Source: Sequoia sempervirens (Eukaryota > Streptophyta > Pinopsida > Cupressales > Cupressaceae). Taken from it: a stretch of DNA of 64,000 nt. The stretch lies in contig VDFB02000003.1 in NCBI GenBank assembly GCA_007258455.2, positions 43,217,986 to 43,281,985 of the forward strand, given 5' to 3'. The translations under genes were made by a program, and so were the position numbers. The notes beneath the pieces were generated by a model. The model searched no databases and had not been told where the DNA came from. It worked only from the letters and a program-made list of their open reading frames with translations. This document shows positions 12,420-25,769 of this stretch, in pieces. Position 1 is the stretch's first letter. Each line of letters opens with the position of its first letter.

Positions 12420-13794
12420 TGGTGCAGGGGCACCTAGGCCATGTTTTTGCAATTAGGGATCAAGTGTTAGTGCTTAGGGTGTTTTAATGTTTTGGTCATG
12501 AATAAGGTCATTTAAGACCATTTGTATGTAATCAAAGTGATTTGGGGTTTATTTAGAAAATATTGCACATTTTATCAAATGTTGTCAAAAGAAGATTGTA
12601 AAAGTTGTAAAAGTGCAAAAAATGCACAAGGGTGGAATCCCAATGGTCACTTATAGTTCAAAATTCAATTTTGGTGGTTTGTTAGTTGGTTTCAAGTTAT
12701 AAATTCTTGAGGAACTCGAATGGAAGGTTGCTTGATGTTTTTGTGAAAGAAAATCAATAAAAGTCCCCTGATTTCACTATAATTCTGTGTTTTGATAGAA
12801 AATCTGTTGTTTCCAAGCTTGTACGGGTCCGTACTAAGCCATATTGGCTTGAAGACTTTGTGTTTTGGTTAGGACTATGTATTAACTACATTTTTCACCT
12901 GGTGTGGAGTGATTTCATAAAAGAATAAACATTATATTTCCCATTTTTTGTACATAGGTTTGAATAGTCAAGTTTAAGGGTTTGAAGGTATAAAATGCAT
13001 TTATGACTCATTCCACCTATTGTATTCCCAATAACTCAGTGGAATGAGTCTAAAATGTTAGGATTAGATGTTAGGAGGATTTTTGTGAGTAGGGAAAGTC
13101 ATTTAGGGTTTTGGGCATGATGCCCTAGGTTTGAAAATGGTGGATTTTGAGTGAATTTGAGAGGTTTAAGAAGGGAAATGTGTGAAAACTTTGGGGGAAG
13201 AAATTTATAATAGTTGATCAAGCTTGTGCAGGGAAAAATAGATGTGTTTGAGGTGTTAGTTGAGTGAGATAAGTTTGGGAAGGTGTATTTTCATTAAACC
13301 CTTGTCAAGCTTGTGAAAAAGGAGGGTTTGGTATAAAGGAGTCATAGTGAGCATTTCTCTCATTGGAAATGGTGGAATCTGATGTTTTGAGACCTGGTGT
13401 AAGACTCTTTGAAGGAATTTTGTGTTGGAAGCAAGTTTAAAGAGGATTTCCTTTGTAAAAGTGGGCTAATTAGAGCCCTTTTCAGCATTCAAAGTTAGTT
13501 TAAGTGGTATTGTTCCAAAGTAATTGCATGCGATTTTGTGATATGTTTAAAAGTTCCCTAATGGGTTCCTGAAATGATAGTTGGTTTGTGGCTTTGAGTT
13601 TTCCATTGAAAGTTGTGAGTGGAAAACCGAGTTTGCACACCTATAAGACAAAATAGTGAAGTTTGAGAAGAGTCACCCTAGATAGGGTTTGAAGGGTTAA
13701 AAGCTTTTGAATTTTTGTTGGTTTTTTTGATTTTGATTTAAGTTTAAAATTTGTTGTTGTAACAATGTCATGTTTTACAAAAGTTGATTTATCA
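12420..13794 (+). repeat. LTR copy A of a TGRTGCA-type family, nested in Gypsy gag
   Basis: The block starts TGGTGCAGGGGCACC directly after Gypsy gag sequence. It contains CAATAAAAGTCC, an imperfect palindrome TGTACGGGTCCGTACTA and the run GATCAAGCTTGTGCAGG, and ends near TTTATCA. The next bases (CGGTATCATTGGGTGA, 13795-13810) resemble a primer-binding site, which suggests a 5' LTR plus a short internal stub rather than a solo LTR. It shares these landmarks with copy B (49436-50618, minus strand) and copy C (52960-53532), which defines the family within this window. Confidence 0.55.
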
Positions 13795-14055
13795 CGGTAT
13801 CATTGGGTGACATGTTTTGAGAGTTTGTCGAGTATGGTGAACTAGTATGAATGAATGGTGGGATAGTATGTTGCATGTTTATGAGGGTGATGAACATGAC
13901 AGTTTTATGGGTGTAGTTAAAAAACTATAAGGATTTCCACTAAGAATCCCTAAGCTTGAGTTTAGACCATTGCTATATTGCATTGTTGATGCCATGATTG
14001 GAGGTGTAAATATGGGGATAGAAGGAATTGTTGTGGGAGAGGAAACTTATTTTCC
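13795..14055 (+). other. Internal stub following LTR copy A
   Basis: No protein is recognisable. A primer-binding-site-like CGGTATCATTGGGTGA opens the stretch, which ends where Gypsy gag sequence resumes on the other strand. It is probably the remaining internal part of the nested element. Confidence 0.3.
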
Positions 14056-14390
14056 TACTTGTCTTTGAGTATTAGTCAAAGCTTGAGCACAACTAGTTGT
14101 CGTACCTGAATATTAGCATCTACTATGTGAGCTAGGCTACATAATACTTCTATTCCTTGGGAATCCTTTATTAATTTCCTAAGGCTTTCCATAGTAGGAA
14201 CTATCTCTATAGCTAAAGGCTTAGTACTTAGGTATTATTGAGGTCCTTCTAGATCCTTATCCAATTGTTTTAGTTTATCTTCAGGGACATGGGCAATAGC
14301 AGCCTCCAAGTCCACATGAATGTTAGGTTGCAATGAATTAATTGGTAATGTAGGATTAGGGAGGGAATCCAAGATTGAGTGGGTAGACAT
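14056..14390 (-). pseudogene. Ty3/Gypsy gag N-terminus (separated by nested LTR)
   Basis: From an ATG at 14390 the minus strand reads M-S-T-H-S-I-L-D-S-L and continues through P-N-I-H-V-D-L-E-A-A-I-A-H-V and L-R-K-L-I-K-D-S-Q-G-I-E with one stop. This is a hydrophilic helical start consistent with plant Gypsy gag, and the rest of gag lies at 12360 and below. The 1.7-kb interruption matches the nested copy A insertion and its stub. Confidence 0.55.
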
Positions 14391-16722
14391 GATACCTTAC
14401 TTGAAAGAGTTATAAGACTCAGGCTCAACACTAGTTGTTATTGTAGTGCGGGAAGCCATAAGTTTGAAACTATGTCTCACGAGGGTATTAGCATTGGGAC
14501 ACTAGGTCATGAATCTCATAAATTCATTATGGTTTTAAAACACTTTAGTGCTCATACAAGGAATAAAAAACATAACACAATCACATAAATTGAAATAATT
14601 TGCAAGCACACAACCCAAAACAACACATGAAACATAGACTTGTAGAACTGTGATCTAAATTTTAGCCAAAACTAATAGGACAAGGGCGCTAAGTTCCCTA
14701 GACTAGTAGGTTGCTTCCACCAGTTTCAAAATGTGGATATGTTCTATAGTGTCTAAGGATCCTAATTTGTAAATGTTCAGGTCTGATAACAGGTAGATTT
14801 TCAAACATGCACATAACTTCAATTTTTTTTGCAATATGTAAAGCATAATTTTGTATGCAATTTCATATATTTCAAATAAAATAATGTAGTCCACATATAA
14901 TTTTCAGATTGCAAAATGAAGTAATCAACTGATCTTAATTTGACAAATCTATAAATTTCAATTTTTCTATCTTTTTGAGATGACAACAACAATGCAACTT
15001 TCCACCTTTTCAATAACAGGTGCATGCATAAACACTTTCATATTATTTTTAAAGCTTATCATGACCTAATGAGTATTTTTTTAGTACAATTATTAACTAG
15101 ATCTAGCTTGCAATAATTGAGGTTAACCCTTTTTATCTTTCAATGGAAAATGATATGCAAATTTGACTTTTTCAATGCTTTTTATCAAAAATATTTATGT
15201 ATAAATGATAAATTCACACAACCTAATATTGCACTCATATTTTATAATATTAAGCTTCACATTTTAGAAGATTTTAAAGTGCACAAATGTCAAGTTTCAC
15301 CAAAATGTGATACTGGAAAAAGGGATCTAGGGTCTAAATCACACTTGTCACAATATCAAAAAGGGAAAATGGACTAAAATTTATCTCAAACACCCACTTG
15401 GCTACTAACCTCAATGGAAGAGCCAAAATGGTGGATCATGGTTTTATTCCTTAGTGGATTAAATGTGTTGATATGATTAATTGATAGATAATTGAATTAG
15501 TTTTACAATGTAATGATGTTCCTAGGTCAACTATGAAAATGCAACAAATTGAGATGATTTCTAGGAAATATAGAACTGATAAAAAAAATAGAGTTTAGAA
15601 CAACAGAGGGTAGAAAAAAAAGAACCTGACATATAAATTTGGGCTTGATATAGATGGACAAGGGCTTTGGGCACCCTAGACTGGGAAACATCTACTCATA
15701 ATCATACTTCAATCTCCTGTTGCTCCCTGTTTGTGGGTTCTTCTTCTTTAGGCTCACTATTGGAACTTTGTCTATTGTTGATAAAATCCAGTTTCCCTAA
15801 TTTTTTGACTCGTAGAACTTGAATGCTTGAATGAACAATTAGTTATTCAATCCTCCTCCAAATTCATCCATATTTGTAACCTACACACATGAAAGAGGGG
15901 GAAGGGTGGTGTCATATAGGGGCTTGCCTATGTCAAACCCCCTCTTTTATTTATACCTCCACAATGGCTATGATGACATAAAAGAGAGCTTACCCTTGAT
16001 AAGGAAGAGGCTAAATGCTAAATAAGTGATAAATTGGAGATTGTTGCAACTCACCACTCAAATCTGCATTCCTTGATGGACTAAAGTCAATATACTCATC
16101 ACCTTCAAGGAGAAATTGATACTTGATTTGAAGTCTTGCAAGTGTTAGTACTCACAAAACAAATAAACACGAAATATAAAAAAACTCACATGAAAGCATG
16201 ATGCTTGACTAAAATAATAATGCTACAATTATGCTCTTAACTGCTTTTAGGATGCTCAATAATATTCTCAATTGCCTTCTCAAACATGCCAGGATTAAAA
16301 TGGTGAGAATGACTTGTATTTATATATGCAATTCTTTAATTTCCCAAAAATAAAATACTGATAGTTAACAAATGATTTTATATTTTCAAATATTAAAATG
16401 TCAATACTGACATATTTTAAATTTAGCCAAAATAGGTTGGATAAGGGTATTGAGTGCCCTAGCCCAAGCCTATCATTTTGAGGCCCTAATTACTGATAAA
16501 TAATTATTAAATGTTTATTTTTCATTTCCACTTCTGAATTTTTGAATATTTTTATAAAACAAGCAAATTAAATGCATAATTGGGTCCAAGCATATAGGGG
16601 GGAGATAAACCTAGTGTGAAATTATCAAGGGTGACAATTTATGATGCTACAAAATATAAGGAAATTGTTCATCTATGTTTCTCTTGCTAATTCCCTAATA
16701 TAAATGTTGGGGCATTACATCA
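14391..16722 (-). repeat. Leader and 5' LTR of the Gypsy element
   Basis: Upstream of the gag start on the minus strand there is no gene. The outer edge at 16722 reads TGATGTAATGCCCCAACA, a start often seen in plant Gypsy LTRs. Three related blocks with GGGCACCCTAGACT-like or GCGCTAAGTTCCCTAGACT-like text (about 14685-14703, 15668-15686, 16460-16475) suggest internal repetition. I could not find a clear primer-binding site, so the inner LTR boundary is not fixed. Confidence 0.45.
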
Positions 16723-17219
16723 ACACTTTATTAAGATAATCCAAAGAATGGATAGACCATTGAAGAAGTGAGAAGGACCACTCTATAGAAAAATCATTCA
16801 AAATATGTTCAAATAACATTGTTAACAACTTATACTCAAAGATTAAGTCTACACATGTAACAACATAAGATCTAAGATATGTATTAGGTTACCTTTACTA
16901 TCATAAATAAAAATTCATTGTGTGATAATTCTCATAGGCAATAGATATGTCATGATATAACAAAATAGTGGTATTTTTTTTAGCATCCATAAAGTCATCA
17001 CTATCTATAAAATATTTGTGCTAGACTTTGCATCCATTCTCTAATTTATTTGATCTGTTTTGTGAAAAATTCCATTTAAGGCAGAGGATGGATTAGTGAG
17101 AAAATAGGAACTACAAGGGTGAGTATGGTAAGTAAGAGGAGTGGATGAGATAATGTATTGGTATATAGGCATGAAAGATAAAAGATGCTTGAGGGTATTA
17201 AAGAAATATGCTATGTAAG
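16723..17219. other. No recognisable gene
   Basis: AT-rich sequence with G/A-rich runs (17090-17215) and no conserved domain. Confidence 0.4.
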
Positions 17220-17700
17220 TGAATTGGATAAGTAGAATACTTATAGGTCTTGTAGTGGTAGAAGAAAGAAGTATTTTACCTATCTAGTTCACTTATAGGT
17301 CCTATTTACATGTTAAGTTTAGTTAGGTCCTAGGAATATTTCTAGAAGTCTTATGTGTCATGTGATCTTATCTTATCTTATCATGTTATTTAATGTTTGT
17401 TTCCTAGGTCATCTAATATTTGATGAGTTGGTTGTCTCATGACATAGGATTAAGACACTTGTCATGATCCTTATATTCTTGTCTCACCTTGGCTATATAA
17501 CCAAGGGGTTCTCATTTGTAAATTATTCCAATTCCATTCCATTTCAATCTTGAGCATTGTATATTTATCACATTTGCTCTAATATTATCATGTATCCATT
17601 ATTGTAAATTTATGCTCTTTATTTTTTCTTTTGTAGAAGGCATTTTTTGGTTTTTCAAGTGATCTTGGAGGATTGATTCCTTGAGTGAATCTAACAGTGT
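17220..17700 (+). repeat. Solo LTR-like block (Copia-type)
   Basis: A stretch with a TATA box in GGCTATATAACCAAGGGG (about 17491-17508), CTCATGACATAGGATTAAGACACTTGTCATGATC-like text and CTATTTACATG...AGTTAGGTCC runs. The arrangement is the same as in the two LTRs of the Copia element at 30716 and 36257 (ACCTATTTACACC, CATATCATAG, ACTTATCATGAT, TTTATAA). It is a diverged relative of that LTR. No coding sequence follows, so it is probably solo or truncated. Confidence 0.5.
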
Positions 17701-20102
17701 GTGCACATGGGTCATTATAGGGGTGGTGGATATGGTGGGAAGAGTATATATATGATATCTAAGCCATAAGGTGGAGAATAGTTAGAAAAAAGGTAGGTGC
17801 AAAATTGTGGGACACTAGTGGCCATGATACTGAGGGTGAGTAGTGGTAGTGGAAGGAGTAATGGTAGAATATGAATTTATGGCAGAGGTATGGATATATG
17901 CTCTATTCACTATAGAAGATATATGACTATCTAAAATTTATCGGAAAGCCTTAATCCCATATGGTTTACTTGCTAACATATGATAGAACATATTCACTCG
18001 TTGTGTAGGATTCCTAGCATTAGTCAAATGAGCCAATTTATTTATAAAATATTGATTATCCACATGAGAGTAACTATCATATTCCTCATTATGCTGATTA
18101 CAAACATCATAACATAATTTAGTATTATAAATATATTAACAATCAACATAGAGATACAAATTTCAAAACATGTACTACTCACGGGGTATTTTATCTCCAT
18201 TCTACTACAATAATTACACCCCCTACATAAATAGGTCATAATAAACTTTCTTAAAATCCATACTTTTGAAATATACTATTAGTATTAGGGAATCTTGTTA
18301 AATTTATTAATGTAACTTTGTATTTGAGTCAATTCCTTTGTGACCAAAAATAATAAAAAATATATTGAGCACCATGCACTACAAGTAAGCAAAATACATT
18401 AGCACGAGAGCAAGAATGTTTGATGTTCTTTTCAAGCTTTTTTTTAATTATTTTCAAGTTTGTCTCTTTTGCCTTAAGTCAAGTAATGTATTATTTTTAT
18501 GTAGCAAAACAAATTTACATAATATACCTGCTTAGTTTTATTCTTCTGTTTGGCGAGCATTTCCAATGTATTTTGACATATAAACTTCCAACATTGACCA
18601 TATGCTTTTCAAAATCTTTGACATCACTATATTTTAAATACATATTTATTAGATTTTATATCAAAATAAATCAATTATCATATTTTACAATTGTTTGAGG
18701 GCATTAAAGTCCTCACAGAAAAAAAAAAAGTCTTACCCATGGTTTTACATTGCTAATAGTGTTAGTATTTATATGTGCTTATAAGAGGTCTATTCATGTT
18801 GTATTATAAGTATTATTGTATATTTGAATATTTTTGAAACAATATATTAATAGGGTGGTTGAGATCGTTGGACTGAGTCATAAATTTAAGTGCTTGTCAC
18901 GAGGGTTGGGATACCTCTGAGTTATTATATATATATGACAAAATAAAAGAATATATGTTTTTAGATGAAAAATTATATTTTTATTTTATTAAATATAATT
19001 ATGTCAATTAATTTATTTTTTCACATTCAAAATAAAAATAATATATAAATATATATTATAAAATAAAATAAATTCTTTATAATTATAAGAATGATGAAAT
19101 ATAAAAGAAATATAAACTTTTTAGATGCACTATTAATACTATTTATTTTATTTTATTGAATAATTGTTTTAGTTAATTTATTTCTTAAAATTAAAATAAA
19201 ATAATAGATATGTAATCCATCAAGTAAACAAATCTCTCTATATTACTTCAAGATAGATTTCTAAATCTATAATACAAAATTAATGTCATTGATTGTAATA
19301 ATTAATTTTAAAATAATACATTTAAACTTAAAAGTGTTTACTTTCTTTAAAATAATATATTTAGAGAGTAAAGAAGAGTGGTAACTTTAAAGTTCTAATA
19401 CATTATTTTAAAATTGATTAATACAATTCATGACATATGCATGTATATATGGGTCATGATCATTGATAAAAATATTTTTTGTATTTTTAAAATGATACAA
19501 ATTGTGATACCTTGGGTGTACCATAAATGCTTGAAAAATCATATTTTAAATGTTATTTTTTTCTTGAAAATGGAATATTACTAAGGCTTCTTGGTAGATT
19601 GATGTTTTAATGTTTTTACTATGTTTTTTAAACTTTTGAATCCTTTATTTTATTGATTTTCCCTCCATGGACCAAGTTTAATGGGATCTTCTCCATTCCC
19701 TATCCTTTTGTCCAAATATTTTTGGCTAGAACATGCCCATCCTTAGGGAAGAAGGAAATATACTCAATCATAGCTACAAGAGGGAAGCAGAAGAAGGTCT
19801 AGAAGAAAAAAGGCCCACATCTATGCATGCTAGGTCTATGAAGGAATCTTCAATCATCAATGTTAATGATTTTGGGTTCGGGAGATGTATCTCATCTTTA
19901 CATAGAAAGAGCCTAATCTACAAGTTCCTTGGGGTTCAAATTCCCCTTGAGGATTATAATCTTGGGTAAGAAGAAACTAGAAAATTAATGGTGAATATAA
20001 GATTCATCATATTTTATTTAGAATTTATTTCATTATAACTTTTGCTAATGAATCGGATTGTAATGAATTCTTTGGTAGAGGTCCTTATTTCTTCATAAAT
20101 AC
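17701..20102. other. AT-rich intergenic-type sequence, no supported gene
   Basis: Long runs of A and T, especially 18950-19400, with poor coding potential. An open frame at 19733-19969 encodes a polar 78-residue peptide with no recognised motif and is not called a gene. Confidence 0.45.
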
Positions 20103-20490
20103 ATAACTTTGTATAAATAAATAGCATGCTATCTTCTAGCCCTCAAAAGGAATCCAATCATTGACATTGGTTTGGATTTATCTATATTCTTTTCCTCAAT
20201 AATTTTTGTCCCCATATATTATTAAGATGATATCAAAATCCTTAGGAGAGCCAGTTTATATTTTCAAATATTTTCATAGTAAATGTCACTTAGTTTATAC
20301 TAGGATCTATGTATTATGTCTTGAGGAATATCTAAATATGCTATCAATTCTAATCTTTGATTCAATTTACACATTAATTGTACCCTAACAACTTGATTAC
20401 ATTTATGAGTTCCCATATGAGCTAAACCAATTGAATAAGTTGTCTTGTCCATTGAAGAAGATTCTAAGATGCTCCATACAATCAAAAAAC
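20103..20490 (-). repeat. Dispersed repeat copy 1, possibly coding remnant on minus strand
   Basis: About 385 bp that recurs at 21300-21690 with roughly nine in ten bases alike, and in part at 23590-23990. On the minus strand copy 1 is open and reads W-S-I-L-E-S-S-S-M-D-K and C-N-Q-V-V-R-V-Q. Copy 2 keeps most of the same residues (for example C-K-L-N-Q-R-L-x-L-I-A-Y-L-D) but has stops, so this may be a decayed exon of an unrecognised protein. Confidence 0.5.
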
Positions 20491-21299
20491 TGTTAATATG
20501 CACTGAAATACTAAGAGGGGGTGAATCAGTATTCTATCAAATCTCAAAACTTTTGGAACAAAACAAACTTCAAACTCTACCGCATAAGAATGATAAAAAA
20601 ATACTTGCACTTCTCCTAGATGAATTGGGATGAACCATACACCACCTTCAAACACTTCAAATAACCTATACAACCTTGAACTTGTGGTGCACACCTTCAA
20701 CATACCCTAGTCATCTACGAAAAAGCATAACCCAACAAACACCTTCATTCTGAACCACAACCTATTCTGGAGAAAACAAACAACACCTTGTGGAGCAACA
20801 AAAACATCACATAATATTTAGGAACACTGTCATACATCCATTTCACAACTTCATGTAGCAACAAGTTGGTGCAAGCCAACAAACATTGAAACCAACCACT
20901 AGACAACACAGTCTTGAACTTTGTCACCTTCAACTTTCTCTATGGAAGGAATAATGACATGAACACTTTGATATAATACCTTCACAACATACTAAAATTA
21001 ACTCGTGAACCACATAACCATATCTACAAAAGTGGAGGAATGCAGATCCAACCTTTACACATCTAAAAGCATATCCACAGAAATAACATAGTCTTTAAAC
21101 TATCACTCACAAACACATCTTTCTAGAACCCTAGTGAACTAAAACTTGGATCACACATTCCCCAACAAATCTTGAAGCTATCTTCCAAACTGCATGATTG
21201 AAGCATCATCAACGGATAAATGTAGAGAATTTCTTAGTTACTCTAGAAACTAAGGAACCAAACAACAACTCGCTTTTGATATCAATGACAACCAAATTG
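20491..21299. repeat. TE-like fragment between the two direct repeats
   Basis: The block starts with CTGAAATACTAAGAGGGGG and TGAATCAGTATTC, a signature I associate with plant LTR retrotransposon leaders, and is rich in ACAACA/CACCTTC runs. It ends with TTTTGATATCAATGACAACC. No domain was found. Confidence 0.35.
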
Positions 21300-21690
21300 C
21301 ATAACTTCAAGTATGAATCAATGGCATGTTATCTTCTATCCCTCAAAAGGAACCCAATAATTGGCATTGGTTTGGACTTATCTATATTCTTTTCCTCAAT
21401 AATTTTTGTTCCCATATATTCTTAAGATGATATCAAAATCCTTGGGATAGCCAATTTATATTTTCATATCTTTTCATAGTAAAGGTCACTTAGTTTATAC
21501 TAGAATCTATGTATTATATCTTGAAGAATATCTAAATATGCTATCAAATCCAACCTTTGATTCAATTTACACATTCATTGTACCCTAACAACTTGATTGT
21601 ATTTATGAGTTCCCAAATAAGCTAAACCAATTGAAGAAGTTATCTCATCCACTAAAGAAAAGTCTAAGATGCTCCATACCATCCGAAAAC
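21300..21690 (-). repeat. Dispersed repeat copy 2
   Basis: Second copy of the element at 20103-20490 in the same orientation. The shared text runs from CATAACTT through CTATCCCTCAAAAGGAACCC to CTAAGATGCTCCATACCATC. It continues further right than copy 1, to about 21830, in the part shared with copy 3. Confidence 0.75.
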
Positions 21691-23589
21691 ATCCATAAGC
21701 ATCAAAAAATGGGCCAATATCTAAAACAACCATATTATAATAGTCTGGTGATAAACTTTGTCATTTGAATCTTTGGCAACATGTTTTAAGATAGAATGAC
21801 ATGCCTAAATTTTAAATTTATCTAAATGTTTACATTAGGAGGATTTTGGTCCCTAAAATATCATAATCAAAGAACGAATTAAGAAACTCTCAATTCCACA
21901 TGAAGTCTCAATAATTCTCGTTTTCATGGCTTGGAACTCTAAACACACTCCATGTTATAAACATAATCAAACCATGCCTCATTTTTTGGGGATCATTCTT
22001 ATCAATACATCATCATAATTAAAATTACATTTAGCTCCTTCTTTCTTTCGATCACCCTACAATTGTGGAACAAACTACCATCTTCTTTTCCAATCAACAT
22101 TTAGTTTCTTAATTATAGTTAATATATCCTCCTTCCTTTTCAAGGCCTTTGGATTTTCGGAAACCTTTTATTAACACATTGTATCACAATGTTTTTTCAT
22201 AACATAAATTAAATAAGGATGCACTTCCAACACTACTTAGTAACATTCTCTTTTTTATGGAAAAGGAAGAGCATAATAAAAGAACAATTTCCTGTATACA
22301 TTTATTTCTTTTTCAAATTCTACAAAATGTTATTTTTGTTTGTGTCTACAAATTTAATAACAACACTCTTGAAACACTAAAATCACCAAAAAAAAAAAAA
22401 ACATAAATAAATATGAAAAGGTATCTCTCTAGCCTTTGTGGGATTGAACATTTCATAGCTTTATTTTCCAAGCCCCTTTACTTTATACCCTATCTTGGAT
22501 AAAATTCTCAATCAAAATACTTTGGTATATTATTCAAAAAACTAAATGATTCTTAGAAGGAAACAAATAAATCTACAAGAATGCTTACTATGTTTGCCTC
22601 TATTCAAATTTGGGCATCTAATATGTAAGATTTATATTTTCTCTCCACTCCTTCAATACTTTTTAAACTTAACAAAATTTCATATTTTCCTTACAAATAT
22701 TCTTTCATCTTTCCCAAAATTCCTAATTAAAATTCTCCATGGGCCTCCAACCAAGTTTACAATTCCTTTTTCTTCTCTTTCAAATTTTGCACAAACTACC
22801 TCAACCTTTATTTCTCCTCCTCCAATTCCAAAATTATGTGAATCTTGGACTTTCCTATGGTTGCACTTCACAACCATAGAGCCTTGCACATATAGAAAAC
22901 ATGAAGAACAACTAAATAGTAATGGAAGCAACACCTAAATCTCAAGCAAAGACCCAAAAACTAAACATTGAATAAAAAACCAAAGAATTTTTCTACTAAA
23001 TACCAATATAATTTATAAATTGGGGTGAATATTCTACATCTGTAATTACCAACATATACATTTAAAATTTTAAACCTTTTTACAAAGTAACAACATGCAC
23101 ACAATTTTGAAACAACACATTAGCACTAGAGAAACCCTCAAACTGTACATATAAAATCCTTGAAATTTTTATTATAACTCATCATTACACTAATTATTAG
23201 CTATTGAAAGTGATTCTAATGTCATTTTTTATTTATAAGAGAATCTCAAGTATAATGGATTAAATCCATCAAAGTATAAAATATATATAATTAGACTTGA
23301 AACATGCACTTACATAGTCTAGAATGGTTCTACACACCATCAACAAGAATTTCCTTTCAAAAATTATATTTCATCTTTCCAAATCAAGTTTCTTATTACT
23401 CTCCTAGGAATCAATAAGGTTGGACATAAATTACTCTTGATTCCTACACCAATAGATAGAAGAAGATTGACCAAAAATGATAAGAAAATTCTCAAAAGCT
23501 CTTCATGTTCAACTATCATGTATACAAGTTTAATTTACCCTGTACTATTTGTATGCCTTTCACCAAGGGTAAACACATAATTCATCTAA
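21691..23589. other. AT-rich sequence, no supported gene
   Basis: Open frames at 22546-22938 (both strands) are composition-driven and show no domain. A T/C-rich stretch at 22600-22850 explains them. Confidence 0.4.
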
Positions 23590-23990
23590 TTTTTCTTGCG
23601 TCTAGCAATAAATTTTATATCTTGGCTCAAATTTATTTGTAAATTTTTGAAATTACACTATTTCTCAAGAGATATCTAAATGTGAAATAAAACATTTTTT
23701 ATTCCATGTGCCAATTCATTTTACCCCCAAAACATGAATATATTTTTGAGGTCCTAAATAAGCTAAATCAAACACAAGTTATTTCATCTACCAATAATAT
23801 TCTAAGGCATCCCATACTATTCCAAAACATATAAAAGAATGAAAAAATGACCAATATCTAGAAAAACTCTATTGCATTGGTTTTATAATGAACTATACCA
23901 TTAGGCTCCTTAGCAACATGTTAAGAGCTAGAATGACATGTTCAAATGTTAACTACATCTAAATTTGTAGATCAATGTCCTATTTGAAAA
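23590..23990 (-). repeat. Dispersed repeat copy 3 (diverged)
   Basis: Shares with copy 2 (21600-21830) the ordered blocks TAAGCTAAA-CA, TTCTAAGGCATCCCATAC, CCAATATCTA-AAAAC, TAGCAACATGTTAAGA and TAGAATGACATG. It is older and more diverged than copies 1 and 2. Confidence 0.55.
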
Positions 23991-24158
23991 CATGCTCATG
24001 AAGGAAAATAGAAATAGAAATGAGAAGTAAGATTTATTTTTAGACCACATCCCACCCTTGATTGAGGATTAAAAAATGGAGCTCTCATGGAATATTTCAT
24101 AGAGAATGATGAGGGCCACACCGCCCAAAACCCACAAAAATCACAACAATAGATACCA

Positions 24159-24963
24159 ACATAGTAAATGCGAGATAGAAAAACAATCCACTTTCATTAT
24201 TTTCAGATAATGGAATTACATATTCAAAACTTACATGCTACAGCCTCATGGGCTTGATTCATTACAACAAAATCAACTCAGAAAAGAAAATCTACTATTT
24301 GGAGCCACAATCTACACTATCAGGGCCACCTTCTACAACCCCCACTTAACCCTTTTTATTTTCCCCAATAACCACCCTAGAATGTTCTAGAAAGTACAAA
24401 TTTCCCCTTTTGTTTTGGCACCAAAAGTCTCGCCATTTGATTTCTGGCCTAGGAAGAATTTTTTAAGAAATTCACTTTTTAGAGGACAAACTTTGTGGGG
24501 CCATAACTTTTGATCCGGGTGTCCAATTCTCTATTATTGCATATTGTCAAAAAGCTCTCGATGAGCTCTACAACACCCAAATTGACCGTAGGTCAGTTAG
24601 GCCACATTTTTAGCCTTTTCGGGGCCTCCAAAGTTTTATATCTGAATTTGAAGCTGCATTGGAGAAATTTCCTGGGATACAAACTATAATTTCTCCCAAA
24701 CTGTGCAAGGTATTGAGGTGATTCTTTCACGACCGAAAATGTTTTTCAGCTCTGCTCCTTGGGGTAAATTTTCACGTCCATATGAGCCCATTTTGGTTGA
24801 CTTACTAAAAATAGTAAGTTCTCGATTTTCGCTATTTCTGATGCCTGACAGTCTTATACCCCTTAAGTGCCATCGTGGAACTCAAAAAAACTAAAGAAAA
24901 TAAAGAAAACATTTTTTTTGGGTGATGCAAGATTGCCCTGCACCGCTGGATGCTCCTGCATCA
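24159..24963 (-). repeat. LTR beginning TGATGCAGGAGC (minus strand)
   Basis: On the minus strand the block starts TGATGCAGGAGCATCC at 24963. It runs through unusually GC-balanced sequence for this window and ends next to TGGTATCTATTGTTG (24158 downward), a primer-binding-site-like string. Its length of about 805 bp and its position suggest a 5' LTR of a minus-strand element. Only about 100 bases of the expected internal region are visible before unrelated sequence. The same first 16 bases occur at 29163 on the plus strand. Confidence 0.55.
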
Positions 24964-25769
24964 GAGAATGAAGTTAAGAAAACTCTTTTTATTTTGAAAT
25001 ATGATAGAGCCCTATGATATAGTGCTTTTTTATAGGAATCTGATGTGATTTTGTAGTTAACACTATATTTTAGGACCTGTATGTATTGTAAGTGTGTGGA
25101 AGAAATATGTAGATAAAGTATAATTAAAAATAAGAATGCAACAATGATAATATACTATTTGATTAATCTACATGTTATATACATGCCACTCTCTTATGGA
25201 GATGTGTATTTGTGTATTTATAATATGTGGCTACTAAAAACTATCTCACTATCTATTATGTCATATATTTACATGATTTAAAGATGAATGTTATTATAAA
25301 AATTGAATAGATTGGTCTTACATGTATGATGCTTCAAATTATCATATTTAGGACTTTGTTCATACATTATTCTAACAAGTAGAATGCGATGGAATGAATC
25401 TAATAATTTTTCAAGACTATTTGTAGATTTTTGTTGTGTTACATGTCATGAGTATATATAGGAATGTAAGTGTGGTGTAGAGCATAGATAGAGTTTTCAA
25501 CAATAATGTGTGTCTACATCCTTAATCATGTGTGGATGGTGAATGGTATAAAGGGTAATACATGATCTAAGGAGTGTCATATTGTGTGACATGGTTCTAG
25601 TGTTGCATGCATGACTACACACTGAAATTGATGTTTAGTGGAATATATATTTATGTGTGAGAACATGGATCATTTTCCCCTTTTTGAAAGATGATAATAT
25701 CAATTTTTTGAAGAAATTTTTTTCAATACAGGGTAGAGATTATATGACATGTATGATTAATGGAATCAC
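24964..25769. other. AT-rich sequence, no supported gene
   Basis: No open frame or conserved domain; many TATGTGTG-type runs. Confidence 0.4.

Noticed and set aside
20103..21690. The two 385-bp direct repeats as LTRs of a small element
   Set aside because: No TG...CA ends, primer-binding site or target-site duplication could be found, and a third, longer copy extends beyond the repeat borders.
22546..22938. 130-codon open frame
   Set aside because: T/C-rich composition, an equally open frame on the other strand and no motif.
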